DNA of 64,000 nt, from contig CM030931.1 of the NCBI GenBank assembly GCA_018136815.1, positions 8,842,153 through 8,906,152 of the forward strand, written 5' to 3'. Positions 1 to 11,624 of the stretch are shown here, piece after piece (position 1 is the first letter of the stretch; every line of letters begins with the position of its first letter). This DNA comes from Isochrysis galbana. Its lineage: Eukaryota > Haptophyta > Isochrysidales > Isochrysidaceae. The position numbers and the translations under genes were made by a program. The notes under the pieces are model-generated. The model was not told the DNA's origin, made no database searches, and saw nothing but the letters and a program-made list of their open reading frames with translations.

Positions 1-435
1 GCATTAAGCTTCTCGGGTGGATATTCGCAACAAGTCTACTCGCATGTCGCGGTGCTTCGAAAAATGGGGTCCAACAATTTGGGGCGGCCAAGATCGCAAG
101 CGTTGTCGTCGGGGGGATTGGGCATCTCTGCGTCCGTCACGCGCGGAAGTTGCCACATGCAGTCGACCGCCTCCGCAACCTACAGATTTTCCTCGTGCAT
201 GCGCTTGCGTGCACACTTCTCCGTTAACCACAGAGAGCGGGCAACCACTGCCGCCGTCGCCGCCATTTGCACTTTTGCAATCACGCGCCAAGCAAGAGCA
301 GCACGTGCGGCGCGCATGCAACATGGCACCATTCCATCGGACTGAGAAATGCTGACGGCGAGATGTAGGCACGCTGCGTGCGCCGGTCACCGACGCACAC
401 ACGCGCGCGCCGCCCTCTCCGGGGGGAGTGCTCCC
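1..435. other. Gene-free flank
   Basis: No convincing coding or repeat signal is seen. This is ordinary GC-rich sequence downstream of the stop codon of the minus-strand kinesin gene. It presumably holds that gene's 3' UTR and polyadenylation region, which cannot be located from sequence alone. Confidence 0.5.
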
Positions 436-3400
436 CTACCCAATAGCCTGCTTGAGCAGCCGCTCGAGCTTTTGCTTCTCCTCGCGCTCCTCGGCTAGTT
501 CGGCCTCGAGCTGTTGGCGTATGGCGGTGGCGTCGGACCGCGCACGCTTCTCTACCTCAAGCGCGCTGCGTAGCTCCTCCGCCTCCTTGGCCGCTTCTGC
601 CGCGCGCTCTTCCGCCTCTTCAAGCATCGTTGTCTTCTCGTATAGCTGGTCGTTCATCTCCTGCAGCTCGTCCTCCTTCTTCGATGCAAGCCCATCAAAC
701 TCGTCCTTCGCGCGGATGAGCCTCAGTGTCTCCGCTTCTTGCGCCCGACGCGCCGCCTCGGCAGCGGCGGCTTTCTCTTGCGCCTGCGTGGCCACCACCT
801 CAGCACGACGCAATCGCTCCTCGAGGTCCGCCTTTGCGGCGTCGATGTGCCCGAGCTTCGCCTTGGCCTGCTCGAGCTCCGCCTTGGCGCGGCCGCTGTC
901 GTCGCGCCTGGCCTTGGGCCGGCTGTGGTCCCCATCGACCTCGCCCTTTTGCAGGCTGCTCAGGAGCGAGCGCCGCTCCTGCTTCATCTGGCCGTACAAC
1001 ACCTCCTCTTCGTCGGTGTGAGAGCGGCCTCCAATCTCGTAGTCCTCCTCGTCGACGACCGAGGTCTGCATCCGCTCAAGCTCCGCCTTCAGCTTAGAGA
1101 GCTCGGCATCCTTGGCCTTCTGCGCTGCCATCAGCGCCTCCATCTCCTCAAAGCCTGGCCCGATGTTCTCGACGGGCGCGTTGGCCTGCAGGTCCTTCAG
1201 ATCGGCCTCGTACTGCAACCGCTCGACTACCTTTTGGAGTTGCTTGCACGTCGCTTTCAGCGAGCGCATCTGCTCGTCCTTGGTCATCAGCGCCTCGTAG
1301 TACCGCTTCTGCTGCGCGTTGGCGTCCTCGAGCTCTTCCTGCAAGTTCTCGATGTCTTCGGCCATCGTGTACTTCTCCGCCTCCATCTCCTCTATCTCGA
1401 CGCCGCGGCTCTCGTACTTGGAGCGCAGCGCTGACAGCTCCTCTTGCAACTTCTTGGCGGCGCCATGGTCGAGCCCAGCGCTCTCCTTTTGCTGGAGCCG
1501 CATCTTCTCCGCCGCCATCTCGGCGGCGTAAAGCTTCTCCTTCGATTCGAGCACCTGCTGCCGTAGCTCGTGCACCTCGTCCTGGATCTCGAGCATCGAC
1601 TCTTCCGACGTGAGAGCCGCCTCCTTGAGCCGGAAAACTTCCTGCCGGAGCGCCATCACGCGCGCCTGCTCCTGTGGCAGCTCCCCCTCTCGCACCGCCT
1701 TGAGCGCCGCCTGCGCCTCACTGGCCTCGGTCTGCGCCGCCTGCAGCCGGCCCTGCAGCTCCGCCACGCCGGCTACGTCAGCGCCCGTGTTGGCGGCAAG
1801 CGCCTCCATCTCGCCCTTGGAGACCTGCAGGAACTTGACCTGCTGCTCGTACTTCTGCAGCTGCAGCGCCATGTCGGCGAGCTCGCCTTCGCGCTCGGCC
1901 GCCTTCTGCTTGGCGCTTGCGAGTTCGAGCTGGAGCGCCTCGCGCGCCGAATCGAAGACATCGGCCGGCGCATTCGACGCGGCGGCCAGCGGTGGCGGCG
2001 TCGCCAGCGTGCTACTGACGCCGGCCAGCAGCTCAGCGAGTCCGGGGAGGCCATCGCTCACGCGTGGCAGCTCGACCTCAACCGTGTCGCCGGCCGACGA
2101 ACCTTCAGGCACCGTCACGGTCACCTCGCGGCCGTCGGGAGCCGTGATAGCCACCTGGTCGCCCGCACAGACACCGTCGGGTACCACGAAAGACACGCGC
2201 TCTGCCGGCGCCGCGCCCTCGGCAGGCAGCTCCACTTGAAGTTCTTGCCCAGGGACGGCGCCATCGGGCACCGTGACCGTCATCTCGCGGCCAGAGGGTG
2301 CTGTGATGGTGACCTGGTCGCCCGGCGCCACGCCATCGGGCACGGCGAAGGAGACTTGCTCTGCCGGGCCCGGTGTGGTCGGGATGGACACCTCCATCTC
2401 TTCTCCGGCCCCCATGCCTTCGGGCACGGTGATCGACACCTCCTTGCCCGAGGGCGCCACCACGATCATCGACTCGCCTGCTTCGACGCCCTCCGGCACA
2501 GAAACGAGTATCGTGCCCGGTAGGCGTGTGCCCGGCGCACCAGCACGACGCGCGGCTGGCGCAGCCGAGCGCTCATCGCGCATCACAGAGGCGATACCAC
2601 TCTTGGCGATCTCCTGCAACTGAGGCGAGTCAACGATAGCGCGCAGCTGCTTCTCGAGCGCCTCATTGCGCTTGCGCAATGGCGCCATCTGCTCCTCCAT
2701 CGCCCGGTGGGCCTCGGTGGCCACCTTGGCGCGCTCCGTCATCTCGCGCAGCGCTGTTTGCGTCTCTGACAGCTGGCTGCTAGCGAGCTGCAGCTTGCCG
2801 GTAAGCACGGCCGAGTCACCGGGCGCTTCCTCCGCAGCGATGTTGAGCTTGATGCCGAACGACAAAGGCGCGTCCAACTCGCCGGCCGGTGCCGAGGCGC
2901 GCACCTCGGCGGCCGCCTGCTGAGCGCTCGCTTTGGCAGCCGCCACGCCCTCAGGGTCCTTCTTCTCGAGCTCGGCCATCGCCGCCTCGTGCGACTCGGC
3001 CTGCTTCAGCAGCGAGCGGATCGTGCTGTCGCGCGCCGTCACGGCACTCTTCAGCTCGACGATCTCCTTGAGCGCCTTGGTCTTCTCGTCCTTGAGCGTC
3101 GCGTTTTCGGCGAAGAGCGATTCGCGCATCTCCTCCATTTCCTTCTTGAGCTTCTCTGCCTGGCGCGCGAACAGTGTACACGGATCAACGGATGCATGAG
3201 GGCGGGCCCGCGCGAAATTAGCACGCGGGCGGAGGGAGGGGGAGTGAATGGGGCAAGGGGCGGCTGGCGCGACATGGTGAGGGGGCGGCCGGCCCCGTCC
3301 ACCTGCTGTTCCCTCGCAGCGAGCGTCTTGTCCTTGGCTTTGTCGCGCATGGTCATCCGCTTGCCCGTCCGAACAACGACGCCCTGCACCACCTGCGAGA

Positions 3401-6026
3401 GGCCGTGCAGCACTTTGGCGAGCTCCTCCCGCGCCAAGATGTCGCGCAGGACGTGCAGCTCCTTCTTGAGCACCGAGACGCGCTTCTCCATGCCGGCGCG
3501 CTGCGACTCGTCGGTGCCCTCAGCCGTCTCGGCGAGCCGGGCCTCCACCTGCGCAAGCTCTGCCTCGACGCCCTTCTGCACGACGACCGCCATTTGCTTG
3601 AGCGGCTCAAGCGCACGGGAGCTCTCGGGTGCGTCCTGCAGCCGGGCGCATTCGCGCTCCGCCTGCTTGGCAAGAAGTTCGACATCGGAGGCCTGGAGCT
3701 CCAGGCGCTCGCGCTCTTCCTCGGTGTCGCCACCTCCACCGAGCGCGTCTAGCGCGCCACGAGGCACGGCGGCGTGCACCGCCGCCGCGTCCGCCATCTC
3801 GCGCAGCGGCTGGATGATGGCTTCCTTGAGCGCCGGTCCCTTTGAGAGCTCCTCACGCAGATTCTTCATCTTGAGCAGGATCTGCTCCATCAGCACCTTG
3901 GAGCCCATGTCGTCAGCAAAGTCGCCGCCGCCCACCTCGTTGCCCGGGCGCGACTCCTCCTTCTGTAGAAAGATGGAGGCCTCCCTTGCCAGTGCCGTTT
4001 GCAGCACGGCGATGAAGGCGCTGTGCTCGCGTGACTCTTCCGCCGCTGCCTTGCGCGACACCTCGAGCGCCTCAACGCGCTCCACGAAGGCGGCGTCCGC
4101 CGCTGTGGACGGGCCGCCCTCATCGGGCCCAGCACCCTCCCGTTGGTGCGCTGCCGCACGAGCAGCGGCGCGCGTCGAGCGGAGCAGTAGCTGCACCCAC
4201 TCGGAAGTGCCCGATTCAAGGATGATGGCGCGCTCCTGCTCGTACTTCTCGCGCTGCGCCCTTCGGAGCGCCTCCTGCTTGCGCATCGCCTCAGCGCGCG
4301 TCTGCTCCATCTCTCGCGCGATGCGCTCCTTCTCCTCGAAAGAAGACTGCTGCATGGCTTGAAGCGCCTCCATCTCGCGCCGCATGCGCGCCTCCGCCTC
4401 GGGGTCGATGCCGCCACTGCCGCCGCCGCCGCCGCCGCCCGCCTGCGCCGCGGCGAGCATCGCCTTGAGCTCGTCGATCTCTTTCTTCAGCTTCCCCACC
4501 TCCGTCAGCTGCTCATTCTTCTTGGCCTTGAGCTGGATCGCCTTGGCTCGGTCGGCATACTGCAGCGTGGACAGCGTCTCGTCATAGTTGTAGGCAGCGG
4601 GCGAGATGGCAGCCACCATGATGGTGACCGAGTTGCCACCGAGCGACTCCTGCAGCACTCGCGTCAACTTCGAGTTGCGGTACGGAATGAAGACCTTCTT
4701 CTTCCCCTTGGAGTTCTCGGCGAGAGCGTTGATGACGGCGCCCAGCGCCGATAGCGACTTGTTGATGTTGGCGCCCTCCTTGAGCTTGTCGCCCGTAGCG
4801 CCCGTCTTGGCGGCACGCTCCGAGCCCGCAAGGTCGACCAAGTTGATGGTGGCACGCATCTCGCGCTTCTGCCCCTCGATCACCTCAGTCGACATCATCT
4901 TGATGATGAAGATGGAGTGCGAGCGCGAGGAGGTGGCGTTCATCGCGGTAGAGGCGACCGCGCGGATGTCGTTGCCTTGATCAATGAGCGCGAGGATCTT
5001 GGACGAAGTGTCCGCAGGGATCTCCTGCAGACCCGCCACGTACACGCCGAGCTGCGGGTGCTCCTTGACGTCAAGCTGAGTGTCGCCCTTCTTCTTATTG
5101 GTGCCCGACTTGAGGTTGGGATCGAGCAGATCGTAGAGCACCTACGCGCGGCAGGGCGGGCGAGCGATGAGCGAGTCGGGGGCCAAGCGCACGGCGGGCC
5201 CGCCTGGGCCGACCACCTCGCCCAGCTTGGGCCGCCGGCGCACCTCGTTGTAAATCTCGAGGAAGGAGCACGTGACGAGGAACTTGACGTTGGGGTTCTT
5301 GGACTGGATGTCCTCAATCTTTGTGTAGATCTCCCGGCACATCTTTGGCACCATGCCGGGCATCTCCTTGGTGCCTCCCATGGAGAAGGACTTGCCGGCC
5401 CCCGTCTGCCCGTACGCAAAAATGGTGCCGTTCCACCCCTCAAAGGCTTGGTGGAGGAGCGGCTGCCCCAGGTCCTTGTACACGGTGTCCTGCGCGGGCG
5501 GGGTGATCGGGTCGTGCAGTGTTTAGGGTGAGAGCCGCGCTAGGTCCAGCGGCCAGGCGGTGGAGCATGCCTCGTGGGGGTGGGCGGCTGTGGCGCGGAG
5601 GGCAGAGCTGATTGGCCGCTGGTGGTCGGCTAGGGCAAGGAAACGAGAAGGGCGCGAGCCAGCCGGCTGGGGGGGGGGGGGACGCGGTTGGCTCCGGCGG
5701 CCATTGGCGGCGGTCATCTCCGTCTGGCTATTCATTTCATGGTGAGGAGGAGCTCCCAGCCAGGGCCCGCTGCCGGGCGTCGGCGCAGGCCGTCCGTGGG
5801 AGAGGGGAGGCCCCGGCCCCCACCCCCCTCCCACACCCACCTGCTCCGTGCCCCAGTCGTACGAGAAGTCAAAGTTGAACTTCTTTGGAGGCTGAGAGCC
5901 ATCGGCTGGCTCGATCTGAATGAATCCCTCCTCTCCAATCGTGATGATACGTGACTCGTTCTGGTTCTTCTCTCGGGTGTTGAAGGGGCGGAGGCGGACG
6001 GCCACCGTGACGGAGTCGGTCGGCAT
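436..6026 (-). CDS. Kinesin-3-like motor protein with VPxG repeat module
   Basis: Predicted plus-end-type microtubule motor of about 1664 residues. Exons on the minus strand are 6026-5841, 5489-5244, 5141-3303 and 3159-436. All three introns are phase 0 with GT-AG ends. The ATG at 6026 starts [16 protein letters not shown], a typical kinesin N-terminus. The motor domain covers about residues 4-350: P-loop GQTGAGKS at 89-96, switch I NATSSRSH at 212-219, switch II DLAGSE at 247-252, then [10 protein letters not shown]. The wording around [10 protein letters not shown] resembles kinesin-3. A long Lys/Glu/Ala coiled coil fills most of the rest. It is interrupted at about residues 975-1122 (DNA 2065-2508) by six VPxGxxxG beta-type repeats. 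No FHA or PH domain is apparent, so assignment to a subfamily is tentative. The sense strand just upstream of the ATG is CT-rich. The motor call is very secure; exact exon ends are by eye. Confidence 0.93.
2065..2508 (-). other. VPxGxxxG tandem protein-repeat module inside the kinesin tail
   Basis: The encoded segment repeats the pattern V-P-[ED]-G-x(2,3)-G-[DEQ]-x-[MVL]-x-V-x-x-P about every 24-28 residues, six times, with short APSG/APDG connectors. The same type of repeat occurs in many algal proteins (recalled from family knowledge), but it is unexpected between coiled coils of a kinesin. It could form a small beta-rich cargo- or partner-binding unit; that role is inference. Confidence 0.8.
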
Positions 6027-6090
6027 CGCCCCCCGCCCCTGCACTCGACTTCCGTGGGGGGAGAGAGAGGTGGGGTGGGGGGAGAGGGAG

Positions 6091-6099
6091 GGAGGGAGC

Positions 6100-6170
<71 letters not shown>

Positions 6171-6240
6171 AGAGAGAGAAGGGGGAGAGAGGGAGCGAGA
6201 CGGGCAAGAAGAAAGAAAGGAAGGGTGGGAAAGGTAGATA
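6091..6240. repeat. (GA)n/(CT)n microsatellite upstream of kinesin
   Basis: About 75 bp of nearly pure GA on the plus strand (6101-6165), with purine-rich shoulders. On the kinesin sense strand it is a CT tract 65-200 bp upstream of the start codon, so it lies in the promoter or 5' UTR. ORFs through it are simple-sequence artefacts. Confidence 0.95.
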
Positions 6241-6474
6241 AAAGGGGTGAGAGACGGAGAGAGGCGGGAAGACGACAAGAGGAAAAGGAAGCAGGAAAAC
6301 AAGGCCGGCCGGCAGAGAGGCAAGGGGTCATTAGAGGAGGTGAATTTATTCTAATGTACTCAAACAAGTGGAAAGAGGGACGTCTAGAGAATTCCCTCGT
6401 CTCTGCTCTCTCTCCCCTTTCCTCTGTAAAGACTCACTGGAAGGACCTGTCGAATTCACTCTCTACTAGCTCTC

Positions 6475-7065
<591 letters not shown>

Positions 7066-7197
7066 CCTAACGGCCCGACACTCGGTCGATGGAACCGGCG
7101 ACGAAAACAAAACACACCGGCGGCTCGTGAGCTCTTCCCCTGGAAAAAAACTACTACAGTCTACAGCTCTACTACAATACTACCTGCCTTCCAGGAC

Positions 7198-7397
7198 TCC
7201 AGGACCCTACATGTGAAACACAGCCAAACTTAGAAAAAAAACAGCAAAAACAGTATGTTTTTTGCCGTCGAAAAAAAACAGTGTAAAGAACAGATGTGCG
7301 GGGTAGGGGGGCCGCCCGAAATAAAACAGCGAAAAACATATGTTTTGGGCCTCCGAAAAAAAACACTGTTCCTGTGTTTCACATGTAGGTCCAGGAC
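7198..7397. mobile_element. hAT-type MITE with 8-bp TSD (copy 1)
   Basis: A 184-bp element (7206-7389) begins CCTACATGTGAAACACAG and ends with the reverse complement of this 18-mer. It is flanked by the perfect 8-bp direct repeat TCCAGGAC (7198-7205 and 7390-7397). An 8-bp duplication is characteristic of hAT transposons. The interior is rich in AAAACAG/AAAACA motifs and has no coding capacity, so it must be mobilised in trans. A second copy is at 20466-20934. Confidence 0.9.
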
Positions 7398-7454
7398 TGA
7401 ACCGGAGGGGGCGCGGACTTCACCCAACAACACTCTTCCAGGAAGATAAACCTT

Positions 7455-7590
7455 TTGATTTTTAACAAATTTTCTTGGGTCGCGACGTGGCAACGGAACG
7501 GGACTAGCGCTCACTCAAGACGGGTATCCTTGCCGCGGCAAGCGCAAGCGCAAGCACCCTTCCACCCTTCCCCCTTCCCCCCTTTTGGGC
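7455..7590 (-). mobile_element. 3' fragment of the E1 non-autonomous retroelement
   Basis: On the minus strand this matches the 3' end of E1: the GCGCTAGTCCCGTTCC-type stretch, a CGACCCA-like motif, then TTTGTTAAAAAT. It is diverged from the copies at 11645 and 32117 and lacks the rest of the element. No TSD was recognised. Confidence 0.7.
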
Positions 7591-7669
7591 AACGTCCGGG
7601 AGGACGAACCCTTAAACTGCGCGGTCGCCGTCGGCACGGCAGACCACGAGGTCGCGGACATAGAGGCAG

Positions 7670-8775
7670 TGAAAAAAAAACTTTTAATATTCTCGCCACG
7701 CGCGCGGCCGCCGGTTCAATTACTGTAGCCACGCCCACTTCCCTTCCTCTCCCTCGCTTCCCGCCTTGCGGCATCTCCCCTCGTGCACTACTTGGGGCCC
7801 AGGTTGCGGGGGGGGTTAGGTTGGGCGGGGTGCACCGACCCCTAGTGGAGATTCCCCGTCTTCCTCCTGTGCTGTGCCTCTAGGTGGCCCATTTCTTCTG
7901 TGTCGGGGCGTGGGTGTTAGCGCATGGCATGCTTTTTATCCCTTGTGTTGATGTTGTCGTCAACGCGGTGTGGTCGCTTGTCGCTCGGAGACTGGATGTG
8001 TGTGTCTAGGTCTTAGGCGAGTTTCTCGGCAAGGCCGATTGCGTTCGCTACTAGGCCTAGACGGGCACTCATTTTCAATGTCCCTTTGTCGTCTTCTACA
8101 AATGTCGGAGCGCTGAGCTCTGGCGGGTTCTTGAGTTTCGGTTTTCTTCCCTGGGCCGCCTTTCTTGTGCGTGCTAGGCTGTGTGTGTTCGGCGTAGTGA
8201 GACCTCTTACTAGGGTGGTGAACCTCGTTAGTGTGGATTCTAGAACTGGTATATAGTGGTATTTGTATGACTCGAACTCTACTCTATAGAAGTCTGAAGT
8301 CTCTTATTATGTATTTCCACGCAATGATGTATAGAGTTTTCAAGCTATCGGGGGTAGTCGCGTCTGGATACGCGAAGAGTCTGTCCTTTGTCTGTTGCCT
8401 TCGGGTCCGATCCGCTCTGGGGGTGTAGTCTGTGATGGCGTCTATGGCGTCGAATACTTTCGTCGTCGCGGGGCACCACGCTAGGTGGCAAGAGTTCTCT
8501 TGATGGCGGTTGCACAGCCTACATTTTTCCGTTGGGCTGTCCGTGAATCTGTTCTTGGTCCCTATTCTCCTATGAGTGATGTGTTTGAAGTGAGGGTGCT
8601 TATCGGCGTGTTTCAGTAGTGGAAGGGTGTACAGCTTGGCTGCATGTTTCCAATCTTCTTTTGTGATGTCTAGCCGTCTCTCCCAAGCTTTTCTGGCCGT
8701 CTGCGAGGCGTTGTTTTGTGTCTCTTTGAGGGTCCAAAGACCAAAGACAAAGACCAAAGACTCTGCCCCGACCAA
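7670..8775 (-). pseudogene. 5'-truncated LINE copy (3' end of ORF2 plus tail)
   Basis: The minus-strand ORF (8775-8284) encodes the C-terminal part of a non-LTR retrotransposon polyprotein. It has WKHAAKLYTLPLLKHADKHPHFKHITHRRIG and then a Cys/His zinc knuckle, CRLC-x7-HLAWC, closely matching 52141-52902. The RT domain is absent. The DNA continues to the family's 3' signature near 7670-7715 (GC-rich stretch then TATT-AAAAG-T-run). 5' truncation is typical of target-primed reverse transcription. It abuts repeat X at about 8737. Confidence 0.85.
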
Positions 8776-8967
8776 CCCGACCCGCCCCTCGCTCAGGATT
8801 CGCCCTCACTCGGACTCGGCATCGAGAAGGAGTACCAGCTCACCGACGCGGCCGTCCACGCGTGGCTGACGAGCCTCCGCGTTGAGGCTGCCGTCGCGGC
8901 CCTGCGGCCCTCCTCTCTCTGACAGTGCCAGATCCGCAGATATCCGGCGGCGCTGATCGATGAGGCG
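8737..8967 (+). repeat. Repeat X, copy 1 (degenerate coding-like duplicate)
   Basis: This stretch matches 43300-43525 in inverted orientation. The shared translation has QLTxAAVHxWLxSLRVEAA followed, in the 43-kb copy, by a longer open segment. Here the frame breaks after about 30 residues. In both places it abuts a LINE fragment. It may be a decayed piece of a duplicated host gene or part of a larger mobile element. Confidence 0.55.
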
Positions 8968-9057
8968 AGCAGAGGAGGAGAAGAGGAAAGAGACAAAAAT
9001 AGACTTTGACGATCAGTGCATCTTGTCCCTGTGCAAGTCGGCGGCGGCGGCTCGGCG

Positions 9058-9061
9058 AGGC

Positions 9062-9104
<43 letters not shown>

Positions 9105-9190
9105 CTCTCTCTCTCTCTCTCTACCTCTCTACCTCTCTACCTCTCTTTCTACCTCTACCTCCCACCCTCTCTCCCTCCCTCTCCCCCTCG
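9058..9190 (+). repeat. (CT)n tract with CTCTAC variants
   Basis: Pyrimidine simple repeat on the sense strand immediately upstream of the fucosyltransferase-like exon at 9200. It may be a 5' UTR or promoter element, or the polypyrimidine tract of an upstream intron. Confidence 0.9.
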
Positions 9191-9199
9191 CTCTCTGTG

Positions 9200-10929
9200 A
9201 TGCGGGAAGGGGAGGGAGAGCGCCGTGTGCGCACCGCCTGCGCTGCTGGCCGTCCTCTGATGCGCATTCCCTACCACAACAAGGCGGACGGCTTCACGGC
9301 TGCGCTCGTGCTCGCACTCAATCAGGTGAGAGGAGAGGGAGGGAGGGAGGGAGGGAGGGAGAGGGACAGAGGGAGGGGGCAACTCACCGCCTCTCTCAGC
9401 CAATCTGTAACGCACGAAGCCTTCTAAAGCCCCTGTTGAGCGAACCGCCAGCATGCGCGACCTTCCGCAGCCCCTCCGGCTCGCCCACAATCGCAGAGAT
9501 CCCCTCTGCCGCTCGGCCAGCCAGCCCTTACGATGCGCACGTACTCTCCTCCAATCTGGCCTGCCTTCAGCCCTCACGGCACACACATTTTGTGAGCCCT
9601 GTCTGCCGTTGGAAAAGAGGGCGATACATCTTTTCCGTCATGAAGTGGTCACCTCCTCACATGCCGTACACATCGTTCCGAGGCTGTTCTCACCGCCTGT
9701 GTGCTAGCATATGGCCACCCAGGAGCTACGTTGGGCACGGCACCGCACTAATGGCGGCGCAGACAGTCTGGCGGACTCTGCCCCTATGCCATCATGCGAG
9801 TGCGGATGGTGGTACACGCGCGATTAGCGAGCCGCATGATGAATGCCACTGTCACCCTGACACTGCGATTGCCCCAGCCATTTTCCCACCGTCGGCAGTC
9901 GCAGCGCTTCTCTTGTCTTTGCTCGCACACGACTCTCCGCCCTCCCTCGGCCCAACCACCTAGGTGAAGTACTGCGAGCTGCACGGCTGCTTTCCACACG
10001 TCGTGTGGACGGCGTTTCCCGCGTGCAAGTACGCAGGCGTGCGCTACCCTGGGCGTACGCCCTTTTTCGACGCGCATGCTGGGCCCAATGCGTTCGAGTA
10101 CTACTTCCGACCTGTGTGCGTCGGGGTGGCGACGCCTGCGCTGACCACGCCGTCTCTCAGCTGCGAGGAGCGAGAGGCGGTGCACCGGCGGCACCCGTGG
10201 GCCGTGCGCACATACTACTATGGCGTGGACGACCCCAAGCCGCCCCCTGGCAAGAATGAGACGCCGGTGTACGACGATGGCTGGTACGGGCGGCATCGGC
10301 GCGAGGGCCACCGGCTGGTGCACGCATATCTCCGCCTCAAGCCACGCATTCTCTCCGAGCTGCGCCGGCTTGAGCTGCAGCTGCTCGGCGCGCATGCACG
10401 GCGCGGCCCGGGCGCTGGAGGCGACTCCGTGCCGGGCGGGAGGGGGAGGGGTCCCGTGCTCGGCGTCCACCTGCGTGGGACGGACAAGGGGCGCTACCTG
10501 GCAAGCGCCGCGTCCGGACGGCCGGTCGCGCCACTCGAGTACGAGCCGTACGTGGACGCTTTCCTGCGCTCTCATCCAAACGGCAGCGTCTTCGTCGCGA
10601 CGGACTCGCCCGCCTTCCTTGCGGAGGTGCGTTCCCACTGGGTGGAGCGCTGGCCGCACGCGCCCTTCCGATGGCGCGACGATGTGCTGCGCTCCGAGGC
10701 CAATGTAGCCTTCGAGAAGGCGGCCGCCAGCGGGCGAGGTTCCTCGAACGCGCGCAAAGGCGAGGAGGTGCTCATCGACGCGCTCCTGCTGGCACGCTGC
10801 GACTGGTTGCTGCACTCCGCCTCGGGCGTTGCTGAGTTTGCAATATATTGGAACCTGAAGCTTCACCGCCGATCGGTGCACCTGCAGTACACTGAGAACC
10901 GGCAGGTGCCACCGTGGATGCCTGGCTGA
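9200..10929 (+). CDS. Fucosyltransferase-like glycosyltransferase (GT-B, HxRxTD type)
   Basis: Two phase-0 exons, 9200-9325 and 9964-10929, give about 363 residues; further 5' exons are possible. The donor is CAG|GTGAGA and the acceptor CCTAG|GTGAAG. The junction restores the conserved opening (GFTAALVLALNQ then VKYCELHGCFPHVVW). This fits the N-terminal motif of nucleotide-sugar fucosyltransferases of the O-fucosyltransferase/GT23-like superfamily. The donor-binding loop is HLRGTDKG at about 211-218, the equivalent of HxRRTD. VFVATDSP at about 251-258 and the C-terminal LLLARCDWLLHSASGVAEFAIYW are the other family blocks. No signal anchor is visible, which suggests a missing upstream exon, because such enzymes are normally Golgi or ER luminal. 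The acceptor substrate cannot be predicted. Confidence 0.82.
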
Positions 10930-11470
10930 GCTCGGCACGCGCGCTCCCTACCCCATCTGGCGGCCTAGCCGATGGCTGTGGGTGCGCCGTCACTGTGGGA
11001 CTCACCTGCTCACCCCATTTTGCTCCTGGGCCCACGCGAACGAGGGAGGGGCGCTTCACGCGGGCTTCACGGAGCCCATGCAGCTCTTGCTCTTCAGGCA
11101 TGTGCGTTCTTGCCGCTTCCGTACATTGGTCATGGCGGCACGTCACGCATCGTGAGAGGTGGACCCCACTTCTCACCATGCGTACCACTTAGCCTGTTTG
11201 TCATGGTCAGCCAACTGCTGCCGCACATTGACACAAAACAGCACAGCTTTTGGCGGCAACTGGCTCCACCTTTGATGAAACAATGATAACAGATGAAGCT
11301 GCCGCGGTCGGCCTGTGACTTTACATTATTTGGGCTTCTAGGGCCTAGACGGGAATGTCGACAAGGCAGCGAGGCTCGGGGGCTGAAGTGGGGCCGTGCT
11401 TCGCGGCAGCGCATTGGCGCGGCTTGTCGAGGTGCACATCGAGGAAAAGGGCCGGACTGCCTTCTCGTAG
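10930..11470. other. Intergenic region
   Basis: No gene or clear repeat is recognised between the fucosyltransferase stop codon and the MITE at 11471. ORFs on either strand are short and without family character. Confidence 0.5.
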
Positions 11471-11587
11471 TAGGGCGGTCAAACAGGGATTTCTAGCTAC
11501 TTGTAAGGTTCGGGCTGGATTTTTGACCCGACAGTCCGACCTTGGTCGATTTTTCGCCCCTAATACCAAAACCGTTTGACCGCCCTA
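11471..11587. mobile_element. 117-bp MITE, TA-flanked (Tc1/mariner type)
   Basis: Perfect 14-bp terminal inverted repeats: TAGGGCGGTCAAAC at 11471-11484 and its reverse complement at 11574-11587. If the outer TA is the duplicated target, the TIR is GGGCGGTCAAAC, as expected for Tc1/mariner-derived MITEs. Solo copies of the terminus occur at about 20938-20951, 24085-24097 and 43901-43914. Confidence 0.85.
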
Positions 11588-11624
11588 TGCAAAGGTGCAG
11601 GCCATCAAAAGTCCCGGTGCACCA

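Noticed and set aside
739-2523. Plus-strand ORFs of 230-320 codons opposite the kinesin
   Set aside because: Shadows of the minus-strand coiled-coil coding sequence, caused by GC-rich codon bias; no family motifs.
9784-10938. Minus-strand 384-codon ORF opposite the fucosyltransferase-like exon
   Set aside because: Antisense shadow; all conserved motifs are on the plus strand.
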